The notes under the pieces are model-generated. The model saw nothing but the letters and a program-made list of their open reading frames with translations. It was not told where the DNA came from and searched no databases. A DNA stretch of 42,034 bases from an uncultured Chthoniobacterales bacterium. Lineage in GTDB: Bacteria; Verrucomicrobiota; Verrucomicrobiia; Chthoniobacterales; CALDSX01. Location of the stretch: positions 1 to 42,034 of the forward strand of contig CALDSX010000063.1 of the NCBI GenBank assembly GCA_937924445.1. The letters are read 5' to 3'. Shown one piece after another: positions 29,694 to 39,185 of this stretch; the stretch's first letter is position 1, and every line of letters starts with the position of its first letter. The translations under genes and the position numbers were made by a program.

Positions 29694-32253
29694 CGACGAT
29701 CCAGTCCTCTTAAATCAGCTTCGTGACGCTGTAAATCGGCTTGCCCTACAGCGAATTATCCTTATTCCCGCAAAAGGTGCTGATTCGGCGCTCGAACTCT
29801 CCAATAGGGTCCCCCGAATAGACCTTTTGCTCGTCGACGTGTATTTGAAAAATACTGATGGGTTGACGCTGCGTGACAGTTTGATCGCGCGACATCCCAA
29901 CCTGCAAACGGCTTTCACAACCTTTTATGACGTGAGCGAGGTTTCACCACGATTAGGAGACGCTCCTGTCTTTGTTAAGCCCTTTTCTGCTGATGACGTT
30001 CTGAACACCATTCTCTCTTGGTTGCCGGAGGAAGAGAACACGCCGTCGGCTGTCCCTTCCACATCAGAGTCAGCGGCAACCCCTGTAGTAACGGCAACCT
30101 CTGTAGCAGCGGCAGTGCCCGTCGCAACGGCAACCCCTGTAGCAAAGGCAGTGCCTGTAGCCACAACAGACAGCCCGGTGGCTGCCAAAACCCCTATCCC
30201 TGTGGCTGGGCAGGCTCAACCGCTTCCGGCCAGTGCATCTCAAAGCCTTGACCCCGAACTCCAATCTGCTTCCAAATCACAACGGCTTAAAAAACTCATT
30301 GAGCGGCCAGGGTTCACAGGAAAACTAGATCAATTTCAGCTAATCGACATTATTCAAATGTGTTGTATTAGCGGGCGGACCGGCCGATTACGGATCACCA
30401 AAGGCATTTCAAGTGGCGTGATCTATCTAAAAAACGGGAATTTTATTCATGCAATAGTTGGCGTAAAGAGCGGCGTGGATGCGGTCAATGAAATAGTCTC
30501 ATGGCGCTCCGGGCAATTCCAATTCGAAGACGGTGTTTTGCCTGAGAGTCAAACCATCGCTGGAGGGTGGGAACATGTCATGATGGAGGCACTACGGCTT
30601 CGAGATGAGAGGGGAGATGATAAAGAAGCCGATGCAGAGAACACCAATCTCGAAGGCCGAATTCTTGGGGACTTCGAAGTTCAACGGAAGCTTGGCACTG
30701 GCGTGATGGGGGATGTTTACCTTGCCCAACAGGTTTCCATGCGGCGTCCTGTGGCACTAAAAGTTCTTTGGAAGCAGGCCGCCGAGGATCCGGAGACTGT
30801 CCAGAACTTCATTGCAGACGCTAGCGCAAAGGCTCAAGTACAGCACCGAAGTATTCTTTCGGTCTACGAAGCCGGAGAGGCGGCGGGCTATTTCTTCTAC
30901 GCTCGTGAATATGCCGAGGGCCAGAGCCTCGCAGATCTCATCGCTGCCGGACAAATTCTCGATGACATGAAAGCTCTTCAAGTCATTCGTGTCTCAGCTG
31001 AAGCGCTTTCTTACCTTAATCATTACAAAATACATCATGAAGGAATTGACGCTGGCCGAATCTACCTAATGAAAGACGGATCGGTCAGGATTTCCAACCT
31101 CGCCTCTGTTGGGGCAGAGGGCGCCATGCCTGTGCAGGCCGAAATCAGAGCTCTTGCCGGAATTGTGAACGCGGCAAAACAAGGTGGGGCGAATGCTTCT
31201 CCGGCTGTTCAAATGCTGCTTTCCAAAATGCAAACGCATGGAGCGGGCGGCTTTCTTTCTTGGGGGGCTCTCATCCAGGCTGTGCGAGAGCTAGAACCGA
31301 AAGTCGTCCCTGCGGATGCTTTTAAATTTTCCGAACAGGACCAAGCGGCGATAAGGGCTGTTGAGGAGATCAAAAAGAGCCAGAAGCTCACGGTTAAACG
31401 AACCATTTACGGGCTCGCGGCACTAGTTACTCTGTCTGCTCTTCTGGTCTATTTCTTCTTCTTCAGAAGTCATGAAAAGAACTTTTTCGGCAGTGTCGTC
31501 AAAATCCCTGCCGGTCCATTTATTTATCAAGACAATCAGAAAGCCACAACAAAAGAATTCTGGATTGACCAATATGAGGTGACAATCGGGCAATACGCTA
31601 AATTTCTTGCCCACTTACGCGCTCATCCCCAAGACGTCAAAAAATTCGCTGCGCCCGATCAGCCCAAAACCAAGACAAGCTACGAACCGAGAGTGATGCC
31701 CAACATGTGGAAAATTATGTACTCCAAAGCAAAACGAAAGGGAACTTATCGGAATGTTTCAATAGACCTTAACTGTCCTATCTTTGGTATTGATTGGTAT
31801 GATGCGTATGCCTACGCAAAGTGGCGCGGAGGGCGGCTACCAACCGAACAGGAATGGGAAAAAGCAGGTCGTGGACCTGATGGCAACCTCTACCCTTGGG
31901 GTAACAAAGTCGAGCCGAATATCATTGCACGAGTAAACACTGCGGCAGATTACATCCCAGAACCTGGTGTCAGACAAAAGGGAGACGTGGACGGTTTCGT
32001 CCATTGGTCACCTGTACATGAAACGATCGCCGATCGCTCTCCTTATAATGTGTTTAATATGGCTGGTAACGTGAGCGAATGGACTGCCTCCTTCGAGGGA
32101 AGCGGTCTCAACCGCACTCCGGTTATAAGAGGCGGCTCTTACAACTCCGACGATTTTGAACTGACCCGACGCGTGGTGGTATTACCTGCCGAAGTCGGTG
32201 ATTTTCGTGTGGGCTTCCGCGTTGTTTATGATTCTCCTCCCTTACGTCCTTAA
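29659..32253 (+). CDS. Multidomain protein: REC receiver, Ala/Thr/Pro linker, DUF4388/PATAN-like, protein kinase-like (catalytically degenerate), TM, SUMF1/FGE-sulfatase-like
   Basis: 864 aa. REC: VDDDP, LLLVDVYLKNTDGL, VFVKPF. DUF4388-like: FTGKLDQFQLIDIIQMCCISGRTGRLRI. Kinase-like: LGTGVMGDVYLAQQ, VALKVLWK. TM: YGLAALVTLSALLVYFFFF. SUMF1-like: IPAGPF, GRLPTEQEWEKAGRG, YPWG, NMAGNVSEWTAS, VIRGGSY. Confidence 0.85.
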   Translation: MNSQKLILLAVDDDPVLLNQLRDAVNRLALQRIILIPAKGADSALELSNRVPRIDLLLVDVYLKNTDGLTLRDSLIARHPNLQTAFTTFYDVSEVSPRLGDAPVFVKPFSADDVLNTILSWLPEEENTPSAVPSTSESAATPVVTATSVAAAVPVATATPVAKAVPVATTDSPVAAKTPIPVAGQAQPLPASASQSLDPELQSASKSQRLKKLIERPGFTGKLDQFQLIDIIQMCCISGRTGRLRITKGISSGVIYLKNGNFIHAIVGVKSGVDAVNEIVSWRSGQFQFEDGVLPESQTIAGGWEHVMMEALRLRDERGDDKEADAENTNLEGRILGDFEVQRKLGTGVMGDVYLAQQVSMRRPVALKVLWKQAAEDPETVQNFIADASAKAQVQHRSILSVYEAGEAAGYFFYAREYAEGQSLADLIAAGQILDDMKALQVIRVSAEALSYLNHYKIHHEGIDAGRIYLMKDGSVRISNLASVGAEGAMPVQAEIRALAGIVNAAKQGGANASPAVQMLLSKMQTHGAGGFLSWGALIQAVRELEPKVVPADAFKFSEQDQAAIRAVEEIKKSQKLTVKRTIYGLAALVTLSALLVYFFFFRSHEKNFFGSVVKIPAGPFIYQDNQKATTKEFWIDQYEVTIGQYAKFLAHLRAHPQDVKKFAAPDQPKTKTSYEPRVMPNMWKIMYSKAKRKGTYRNVSIDLNCPIFGIDWYDAYAYAKWRGGRLPTEQEWEKAGRGPDGNLYPWGNKVEPNIIARVNTAADYIPEPGVRQKGDVDGFVHWSPVHETIADRSPYNVFNMAGNVSEWTASFEGSGLNRTPVIRGGSYNSDDFELTRRVVVLPAEVGDFRVGFRVVYDSPPLRP

Positions 32254-32256
32254 CGT

Positions 32257-33177
32257 ATGGCAAAGTTTACTAACAGGTTATTTTTCGCAGCGTTGCTAGT
32301 TGCTGTGCAGATTTGCGGTGTTTGGTTTCAACCTGCATTAGCCCAGATCCAAGTCACTCTTCAGCCGACACGCAACGCTTTTGTCATTCACGAACCTCTT
32401 CTTGTCAATTTGACTCTCACAAACCTGGCTGGGCGGGAGATTATGTTAGAAGATACACCGGGCCAGCCTTGGCTTGATTTTCGTATCTCCAACCAGATAA
32501 CATCTCGGCCTGCCACCCGCCGCTCCTCTTCAAGCACGATTGCACCTCCGATTGTGATTCCGCCCGGAGCAACCGTGCGGCGGTCTTTTGACCTGAATCG
32601 CTACTTTCTCCTCGAAGAAATGGGAACGACAATCATTACTGCCGAGGTTCGTTTTGCCGCGATCAATCGAAGTTTTATCTCGAACCGTGTCCCTATTGAA
32701 ATCACCGATGGTCGAATACTCTGGAGTCAGACGCTTGGACTTCCAGGGACGCCAGATATCCGTCGGCTTGCACTACTTACCGCACGGCTTAACAACAAAA
32801 GCCTTGCCTTTCTTCGTGTCACAAACCCGGAAACTTACGCTGTTTATATGACACGCCCTCTGGGAGAGATTATCCTTCTAGCGGAACCACAGGCTCAGAT
32901 TGACGCTTCAAACAATTTACACCTTGTTTTTATGACGGCGCCGAAAGTTTACCTCCACTACACTTTCTCCTCCTCAGGAGAGCAGCTTGATCGTGTGGTG
33001 TATCAGGCCACTCAGACGCGGCCGATGCTCCTGCGCGATGCATCGGGAAATGTTGCGGTTGCGGGTGGCCTTGCGATCATCCCCAAAGCCACTTTAAGCG
33101 CAGAGGAACAGGTCTTGAATGCGCCAGCGAAACTCTCTGCTCGGCCTCCTGGGTTGCCGAATTCTGTCACAAAGTAG
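32257..33177 (+). CDS. Secreted hypothetical protein
   Basis: 306 aa with a signal peptide (RLFFAALLVAVQICGVWFQPALAQ). Begins 4 bp after the preceding stop. Confidence 0.7.
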   Translation: MAKFTNRLFFAALLVAVQICGVWFQPALAQIQVTLQPTRNAFVIHEPLLVNLTLTNLAGREIMLEDTPGQPWLDFRISNQITSRPATRRSSSSTIAPPIVIPPGATVRRSFDLNRYFLLEEMGTTIITAEVRFAAINRSFISNRVPIEITDGRILWSQTLGLPGTPDIRRLALLTARLNNKSLAFLRVTNPETYAVYMTRPLGEIILLAEPQAQIDASNNLHLVFMTAPKVYLHYTFSSSGEQLDRVVYQATQTRPMLLRDASGNVAVAGGLAIIPKATLSAEEQVLNAPAKLSARPPGLPNSVTK

Positions 33178-33262
33178 AAATCAATCCCTCCACCCCCGCA
33201 TCGTCGATTTGAAACCTAGAGTGCATGGTTGACGTGGTTTGCATTCCGTCCGAGTATGGGCC

Positions 33263-33484
33263 ATGTTTGCGATGTCTTTAAAAGAGGTTAGGTTACTGGC
33301 TGTTATTGTTCTTGTGCTCAGTGTTGGTGGCTTGGTCAGGGCACTTCGACCTGCGGCCAATTCTGATGCACTAACTTGCGATGCTGTCGGTTCGCAAGAT
33401 TTACCAGTGGAATCTGCTTCTTTCCGAACCGGCCAGACCGTATCGAATAAAAAGTTCTCGGTGAAAACAAACGAAAGCAAATGA
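33263..33484 (+). CDS. Small hypothetical membrane protein
   Basis: MFAMSLKEVRLLAVIVLVLSVGGLVRALR... with a hydrophobic N-terminus. The stop overlaps the next start (ATGA). The given ORF starts upstream at 33239. Confidence 0.5.
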   Translation: MFAMSLKEVRLLAVIVLVLSVGGLVRALRPAANSDALTCDAVGSQDLPVESASFRTGQTVSNKKFSVKTNESK

Positions 33485-33933
33485 AACAACCAGGCCTTAT
33501 TGAAATCATAGATCAAATTCTTGCCAAAGACACCCGATACGACAGGGAAGCCTATGCATTTGTGCGCGACGCGTTGGAATTCACACTCAGGAAGCTTCGC
33601 AAAAATAACACTCCTGGCGAAACTGGCGCAAGCCGTCATACCCACGTCTCGGCCGATGAATTACTTGAGGGTCTTCGGCAGCATGCTCTTGCTGAATTTG
33701 GGCCGATGGTTCCAACCGTTTTCTCGTTTTGGGGTATACACTCTAGCGCCGACATCGGCCAGATCGTTTTTAACCTGATCGAAAGCGGGCTTTTTGGCCG
33801 CTCTGAGCAGGATCGGATCGAAGATTTTACTGGGGCTTTGGACTTTCACAAAGCGTTTGTTGAACCTTTCGAACCGGGCACCGTAACTTCGAATGATTCG
33901 CCCCGGATCATGAAGCCAGTACCGCGTCCTTAA
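33481..33933 (+). CDS. Minf_1886 family protein
   Basis: 150 aa: IDQILAKDTRYDREAYAFVRDALEFTLRKL...HVSADELLEGLRQHALAEFGPMVPTVFSFWGIHSSADIGQIVFNLIESGLFGRSEQDRIEDF. Confidence 0.8.
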   Translation: MKQPGLIEIIDQILAKDTRYDREAYAFVRDALEFTLRKLRKNNTPGETGASRHTHVSADELLEGLRQHALAEFGPMVPTVFSFWGIHSSADIGQIVFNLIESGLFGRSEQDRIEDFTGALDFHKAFVEPFEPGTVTSNDSPRIMKPVPRP

Positions 33934-33942
33934 GCCAACACA

Positions 33943-36666
33943 ATGTTCTCCCTTCTCTTCTCTTCTCGCTTGACTAGGTGCAATTTTCGAAAAGAGGGTG
34001 GCACCACCCGAGTGGAACGACTTCCCAAAGGAAGCTCTCTGTTTTTTTTTCTCATGCTCTCTCTCTCAGCAACTCAAACGCATTCATCCATTCTATCCGC
34101 TCAAACTCAAGCAAATGAACTGGAATTTCCTCCGGCAGATGCCCAGACTTGGATTTTTCCGAACGGATTCACTCTGATCGTCAAACGCGACGCCAGTGCG
34201 CCGGTCGCCAGCGTACAAGCTTGGTGTGCCACAGGCAGCATCCATGAGGGAAAATGGCTCGGAGCGGGGCTCTCGCACATATTGGAACACATGCTCTTCA
34301 AGGGCACCGAGAAACGCGGCGCGAATGATATTGCTCGACAAATACAGGAAAAGGGTGGCTATGTAAACGCCTACACCAGCTTTGACCGCACTGTGTTCTG
34401 GATAGACATCCCGTCGGAGGGTGTTGCTACGGCGATCGATATTCTCGCCGATGCGATGCTGCACTCCACTCTGCCTGAATCGGAATATGAAAAAGAGCAG
34501 GAGGTTATTCGTCGCGAGTTTGCAATGGGTTTTGATGATCCCTCGCGCGTTCTAAGTAAACTTCTTTTCGAGACCTGCTTTGTTGAACACCCCACACGCT
34601 ATCCTGTCATTGGGTATCTCGATATTTACAATCGTCTCACTCGTGCTGACGTCTTCGAGTATTACAAAAAACGTTACGTGCCAAACAATCTTTTCCTGAT
34701 CGTAGTGGGCGATGTAGATCCTCAAGCGGTGCATAATCAGGTTCTCGACCTTTTCGGCCAGTTACCTCGTGCCACACTCGAACCCATCTTTCTTCCTGAC
34801 GAACCGCGCCAACTCGGACGACGCGAACGTCATGAGGAGTTTGCCACCGATTTAACCCGTCTCCAGATTGCCTGGCCGACCCCCGGCATCACGCATCCCG
34901 ATATGCCAGCTCTCCAAATTCTCTCTGAAATCCTCGGCGGCGGGCGCAGTTCAAGACTTTATCTCGGTGTAAGGGAAAAACTTGGTCTTGCCCACGAAGT
35001 TGGCGCTTATTCCTACACGCCTGCTGGCCCCGGTCTCTTTCTGCTTTCGGCTCTCGCTGATCCAGACAAGCGCGCCTCCCTTACCGAAGCTCTGCTGGCG
35101 GAAATACACCGCATCTCAAACGAAAAACCCTCCGATGCTGAAGTTGCACGGGCAAAACGTAGGTTACTCGCGGCACAATTTCAACAGCTTTCCACAATGC
35201 GCGGCCAGGCTTCGGACCTCGGTTTTAACTGGCTTTTGACAAAAAATCTCGACTTCAGCCGCAACTTCCTCAACGGCATCAATAACGTAACCGCTGAAGA
35301 TGTACGACGAGTTGCTGACATACACCTGCGTGAAGACTCCTTGAACATCGTCAGCCTCAATCCTCCAAGTAAAGTCGGCACCGATCAGAAGGCAAAGCCG
35401 ACCGCCGAGCGCGCGGCTTTTCAGAAAACCACTTTCCCTGACGGTCTGCGACTTCTTCATCTCGAGGACCACCGTCTTCCTCTGGTTACCATCGTGGCTG
35501 TCTTTCGCTCCGGCGTTCTCTTCGAGCCACCTTCACAATCTGGCATCTCCTCCCTTCTGGCTAATCTTCTGCTTAAAGGCACTCCAACTCGCGACGCCGA
35601 ACGTATTGCTAATGAGATTGAAGAGGCCGGGGGTACCATTTCAGCCGATAGCGCAAACAACACTCTCATTGTAACTATTGACATTCTCGAGAACGGTCTC
35701 CCACTTGCTGTGGAAGTGCTCGCTGACGTACTTCGCAACGCTCACATTCCTGAAGATGCTCTGGAACGCGAACGAGGAGCGCAACTTGCGGAAATAAAGG
35801 CTGAACGTGACAAACCGCTCTTCCTTGCCAGAAAACAGCTTGTCGAAATACTCTTTGGGGATCATCCCTACTCACGGTCGCCATCCGGCTCTGCTGAAAC
35901 TGTCAGCGCTATTACTAGATCTCAACTTCTAGCCTTCCGCGATGCCCATCTTCGCCCTAGCAACTGCGTGCTGGCGATTGCAGGAGCCGTGGACAAAACC
36001 ACCGTAGAGCAGTTGGTGGCAAAGCATTTTGCCGATTGGGGCGGCGCAAAAGATAGCGCTCTCGTTCTGCCCCCGGAACCGGTGTTTCCAACCGACAAAC
36101 GGTTTGTTCAATCCGAAGCTCCCAAGAATCAAGCAATCCTCATGATCGGCTATCCGGGGGTCAAGGTTTCTGATTCTGATTTCCTTCCCCTCCAACTAGT
36201 GGCCGAGGCTTCAAGTGACATGGGCTCCCGGTTCTTTGATCGTATTCGTGAGCAGTTGGGGTTGGCCTATTTTGTCGGCGCCGTCCAGCAAACCGGCCTT
36301 GCCCCAGGCTCCTTTATTTTTTATCTCGGCACGGACCCCGCCGAGCTCGATGCTGTGCGGGCGACGTTCCAGGAGGAGATTGATCTTCTCATGCAAGACG
36401 GCCTTCAGAAAGATGAGTTTGAGCGGGCACGACAAAAATATCTTGGCGAAAGCAAAATCAGCAATCAATCTGCCAGAGCACGCGCCTCTCAGGCCGCGTC
36501 CAACGAGATTCTTGGCCTCGGCTATGACTATGAAGATGCGGAAATGGAGCGGGCCGCTAATCTTACACTCGAGGAGGTCAACGCCGCCCTTGTGCGCTGT
36601 CTGAAACGCCCCAACGTCGTTTCTGTCATCCGCCCCTCAGAACCAGCGACTTTGAACTCCAAATAG
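33943..36666 (+). CDS. M16 family zinc metallopeptidase, fused active and inactive halves
   Basis: 907 aa. HILEHMLFKG (HxxEH) with a downstream EVIRREF glutamate; a second M16-like half lacks HxxEH (GISSLLANLLLKG). The true start may be internal. Confidence 0.9.
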   Translation: MFSLLFSSRLTRCNFRKEGGTTRVERLPKGSSLFFFLMLSLSATQTHSSILSAQTQANELEFPPADAQTWIFPNGFTLIVKRDASAPVASVQAWCATGSIHEGKWLGAGLSHILEHMLFKGTEKRGANDIARQIQEKGGYVNAYTSFDRTVFWIDIPSEGVATAIDILADAMLHSTLPESEYEKEQEVIRREFAMGFDDPSRVLSKLLFETCFVEHPTRYPVIGYLDIYNRLTRADVFEYYKKRYVPNNLFLIVVGDVDPQAVHNQVLDLFGQLPRATLEPIFLPDEPRQLGRRERHEEFATDLTRLQIAWPTPGITHPDMPALQILSEILGGGRSSRLYLGVREKLGLAHEVGAYSYTPAGPGLFLLSALADPDKRASLTEALLAEIHRISNEKPSDAEVARAKRRLLAAQFQQLSTMRGQASDLGFNWLLTKNLDFSRNFLNGINNVTAEDVRRVADIHLREDSLNIVSLNPPSKVGTDQKAKPTAERAAFQKTTFPDGLRLLHLEDHRLPLVTIVAVFRSGVLFEPPSQSGISSLLANLLLKGTPTRDAERIANEIEEAGGTISADSANNTLIVTIDILENGLPLAVEVLADVLRNAHIPEDALERERGAQLAEIKAERDKPLFLARKQLVEILFGDHPYSRSPSGSAETVSAITRSQLLAFRDAHLRPSNCVLAIAGAVDKTTVEQLVAKHFADWGGAKDSALVLPPEPVFPTDKRFVQSEAPKNQAILMIGYPGVKVSDSDFLPLQLVAEASSDMGSRFFDRIREQLGLAYFVGAVQQTGLAPGSFIFYLGTDPAELDAVRATFQEEIDLLMQDGLQKDEFERARQKYLGESKISNQSARARASQAASNEILGLGYDYEDAEMERAANLTLEEVNAALVRCLKRPNVVSVIRPSEPATLNSK

Positions 36667-36703
36667 CGACAATATCTCTGTTGTCCATCTCCAATCCAAG
36701 ACT

Positions 36704-37117
36704 ATGGCAGAAATCCAAAAAGCAGACCCAAGCGGTGAAATGACTCGTCGGTTTATCGAGTTTGTGATGATGCAAGCGCAAAACGCGGCGATGTTTCTAG
36801 GTGAAATACCCAACCCCAGCACTGGCCGCGGTGAAATAAACCTCGACCTCGCAAAAGTGTTCATTGATCAGCTTGAGATGCTGAGCCTAAAAACCCGAGG
36901 TAACCTTTCTAAAGATGAGGAAGACATCCTCGCCAATACTCTCACCCAGCTCCGACTCTCTTTTGTTCGTGCCGGTGGCCTTGGTGTCGCAAACACGTCA
37001 CCATCGGCATCCGACTCTGACAGCAGGCCCGGCCCCGGCACCTCAACTTCGCCAGCTTCCGAGTCGGAGAACGAGGCAAACTCGCGCAAAAAATTCTCTA
37101 AAAGCTACGGCTCCTGA
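36704..37117 (+). CDS. DUF1844 domain protein
   Basis: 137 aa: FIEFVMMQAQNAAMFLGEIPNP...INLDLAKVFIDQLEMLSLKTRGNLSKDEEDILANTLTQLRLSFV. Confidence 0.8.
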   Translation: MAEIQKADPSGEMTRRFIEFVMMQAQNAAMFLGEIPNPSTGRGEINLDLAKVFIDQLEMLSLKTRGNLSKDEEDILANTLTQLRLSFVRAGGLGVANTSPSASDSDSRPGPGTSTSPASESENEANSRKKFSKSYGS

Positions 37118-37147
37118 GCCACCTTCATCCCCACAGTTCCTCCCTTC

Positions 37148-37981
37148 ATGGCCGAGTTCCGAAGATTACGAACTATTCAGACCGATAAATTTAGTGTCGG
37201 TGGACGCGAGCCTCTCTTCATCCTTGGCCCATGCGTTATCGAATCGGAACGTATGATCCGACGAGCGGCATCTCGCATTCTCTCAATCGCCCGTGACGCT
37301 GGAGTACGTAATCTCGTCTTCAAAGCTTCCTACGACAAAGCAAACCGCACATCTCATAAGTCCTACCGCGGCATTGGAATCCATGACGGCTGTCGGATTC
37401 TGGAGGCTATCGGAGCAGAGCATGGAGTTTCCGTCACTACGGATGTTCACACTGTTGAGGAGGCTGAAATTGCTGCGGCGCATGTAGATATCCTACAGAT
37501 ACCTGCTTTCCTTTGTCGCCAAACAGATATTCTCAAATCCGCTGCCTCCTCCGCTCGCGTGGTTAACGTCAAAAAAGGCCAGTTTCTCGCCCCCTGGGAT
37601 GTTAAGAATATTGCCGAAAAACTAGAATTTTTTGGTGCAAAAGCATTCTTTTTCACCGAGCGAGGCACAACCTTTGGCTATAATAATCTTGTCGCAGACA
37701 TGCGCTCTCTCTTTTGGATTCGAGCGGCCGGATACCCCGTAGTTTTCGACGCCACTCACTCGGTACAACGGCCCGGTGGAGGGGGAGATAAAACAGCGGG
37801 CGATGCCATTCTTGCCCCGGTCTTGGCCAGAGCAGCGATGGCTGCGGGTTGTGACGGCATCTTTCTCGAGACCCACGAAAGCCCCGCCAAAGCCCTCTCC
37901 GATGGGCCAAACATGATTCCTTTTCGTACCCTAAGTTCGCTTCTGAAAGTGCTGCTGAAAATCCGGTCAGCTTTGGAATAG
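37148..37981 (+). CDS. kdsA: 3-deoxy-8-phosphooctulonate synthase
   Basis: 277 aa: FILGPCVIESE, FKASYDKANRTS, VTTDVHTVEEAE, DILQIPAFLCRQTD, VKKGQFLAPWD, TERGTTFGYNNLVADMRS, FDATHSVQRPGG. Confidence 0.97.
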   Translation: MAEFRRLRTIQTDKFSVGGREPLFILGPCVIESERMIRRAASRILSIARDAGVRNLVFKASYDKANRTSHKSYRGIGIHDGCRILEAIGAEHGVSVTTDVHTVEEAEIAAAHVDILQIPAFLCRQTDILKSAASSARVVNVKKGQFLAPWDVKNIAEKLEFFGAKAFFFTERGTTFGYNNLVADMRSLFWIRAAGYPVVFDATHSVQRPGGGGDKTAGDAILAPVLARAAMAAGCDGIFLETHESPAKALSDGPNMIPFRTLSSLLKVLLKIRSALE

Positions 37982-37999
37982 AGATGCATCACTTGTTTC

Positions 38000-38557
38000 A
38001 TGACACTCTTCCACCAACCCCAGCCTTACGAACTGACAAACGGTCTCAGTAAAATTGGGATTTGCCTTTTTCTCTGCCTGTTTGCAGCTTTTGCATCGTT
38101 TTCGCACGCACAACAACCCGGGAACGCTCCCCAAAATGATTTTATTTTAAATTCCCCTAGCAGCCGCGCTCTGGCCGCTCTCGACATCCTTCCTATTGGC
38201 GAAAAGTCTATCGGTGTTGTTCTTCCGGACTACGACCTTCAAGGGAACCTTATCAGCATCTTGAAGGCGCACTCCGCCAAGCGCATCAGTGAAACGGAAA
38301 TTTTCCTCGACGCAATGACCCTCTCAGTATCCCAGGACCCTCCTCGTTCAAATCTGCTCGTCGAACTTCCCGCCGCGCGTTACGACGTCAGCACATCGAT
38401 GCTGTTCGGTCTGCGTGATGTTCGCGTCAGCAGAGATGATTTTCTTCTCACTGGAGACAGCTTGGAATTTGATACCCAAACACGCTGTGGAGTCCTCCGT
38501 GGCAACATCAGAATGGTTCTTCAAAAGCAACACCCACCTTCCGCTGACATCCCATGA
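38000..38557 (+). CDS. LptC-like protein (LPS export, periplasmic)
   Basis: 185 aa with a signal/TM segment. LPDYDLQGNLISILKAHSAKRISETEIFLDAMTL has an LptC-like pattern. Position is between kdsA and the LptA-like gene, with ATGA overlap. Confidence 0.6.
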   Translation: MTLFHQPQPYELTNGLSKIGICLFLCLFAAFASFSHAQQPGNAPQNDFILNSPSSRALAALDILPIGEKSIGVVLPDYDLQGNLISILKAHSAKRISETEIFLDAMTLSVSQDPPRSNLLVELPAARYDVSTSMLFGLRDVRVSRDDFLLTGDSLEFDTQTRCGVLRGNIRMVLQKQHPPSADIP

Positions 38558-39105
38558 AGCGCTCTTACCTCATCACTTCCTTGCGGTTTGCCTACCTGGC
38601 CATTACGCTTTGGCTGCCCGCACTTAACGCACAAAACAAAACTGAAACATCCAAACCTCAAGACTTTCTCGTCTCCGGGAAGTCTAACTCCGAAACCACC
38701 ATTCTCGCCGACCAACAGGTCGAGTTTAGCTCAAACGAGCGCAAAGCCGTCTTTGTAGGCAATGTCCGGGTAAAAGATTCACAATTCGATATTGAATGCG
38801 ACAAACTCACCGCTTTTCTCGACCGCCAGGAGGGCGGCCTGGAGAGCGCCATCGCCGAGGGTCGGGTTCGTGTCGTACAGGAAAAAAAGGGGGCTGACGG
38901 TAAGAAAACCGTCTCTATTGGGCGTGGAGAACGTCTTGTTTGGGAGGCAAAAAATGGCACCGCACACCTCTCTGGCAACGCGCAGGTTCAGCAGGGAATT
39001 AATCTTCACATCGCCGAAGGCAAAGATACCGTCATGGTTCTTACTCGCGATGGCGAACTCAAAACCAACGGCCGCAGCCGCACAGTCATTAAACCACAAG
39101 ATTGA
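38554..39105 (+). CDS. lptA: LptA/OstA-like LPS transport periplasmic protein
   Basis: 183 aa with a signal peptide. ILADQQVEFSSNERKAVFVGNVRVKDSQFDIECDKLTAFLDRQEGGLESAIAEGRVRVVQEKK...LSGNAQVQQGINLHIAEGKDTVMV. Confidence 0.78.
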   Translation: MKRSYLITSLRFAYLAITLWLPALNAQNKTETSKPQDFLVSGKSNSETTILADQQVEFSSNERKAVFVGNVRVKDSQFDIECDKLTAFLDRQEGGLESAIAEGRVRVVQEKKGADGKKTVSIGRGERLVWEAKNGTAHLSGNAQVQQGINLHIAEGKDTVMVLTRDGELKTNGRSRTVIKPQD

Positions 39106-39185
39106 GCAAGCCGTACCAAACCTTTCTTTTCCCTTCCCCCAGATGTTTTTAGGCGCTACGTTTCTTGAGGTAAAATTTTTCAGAG

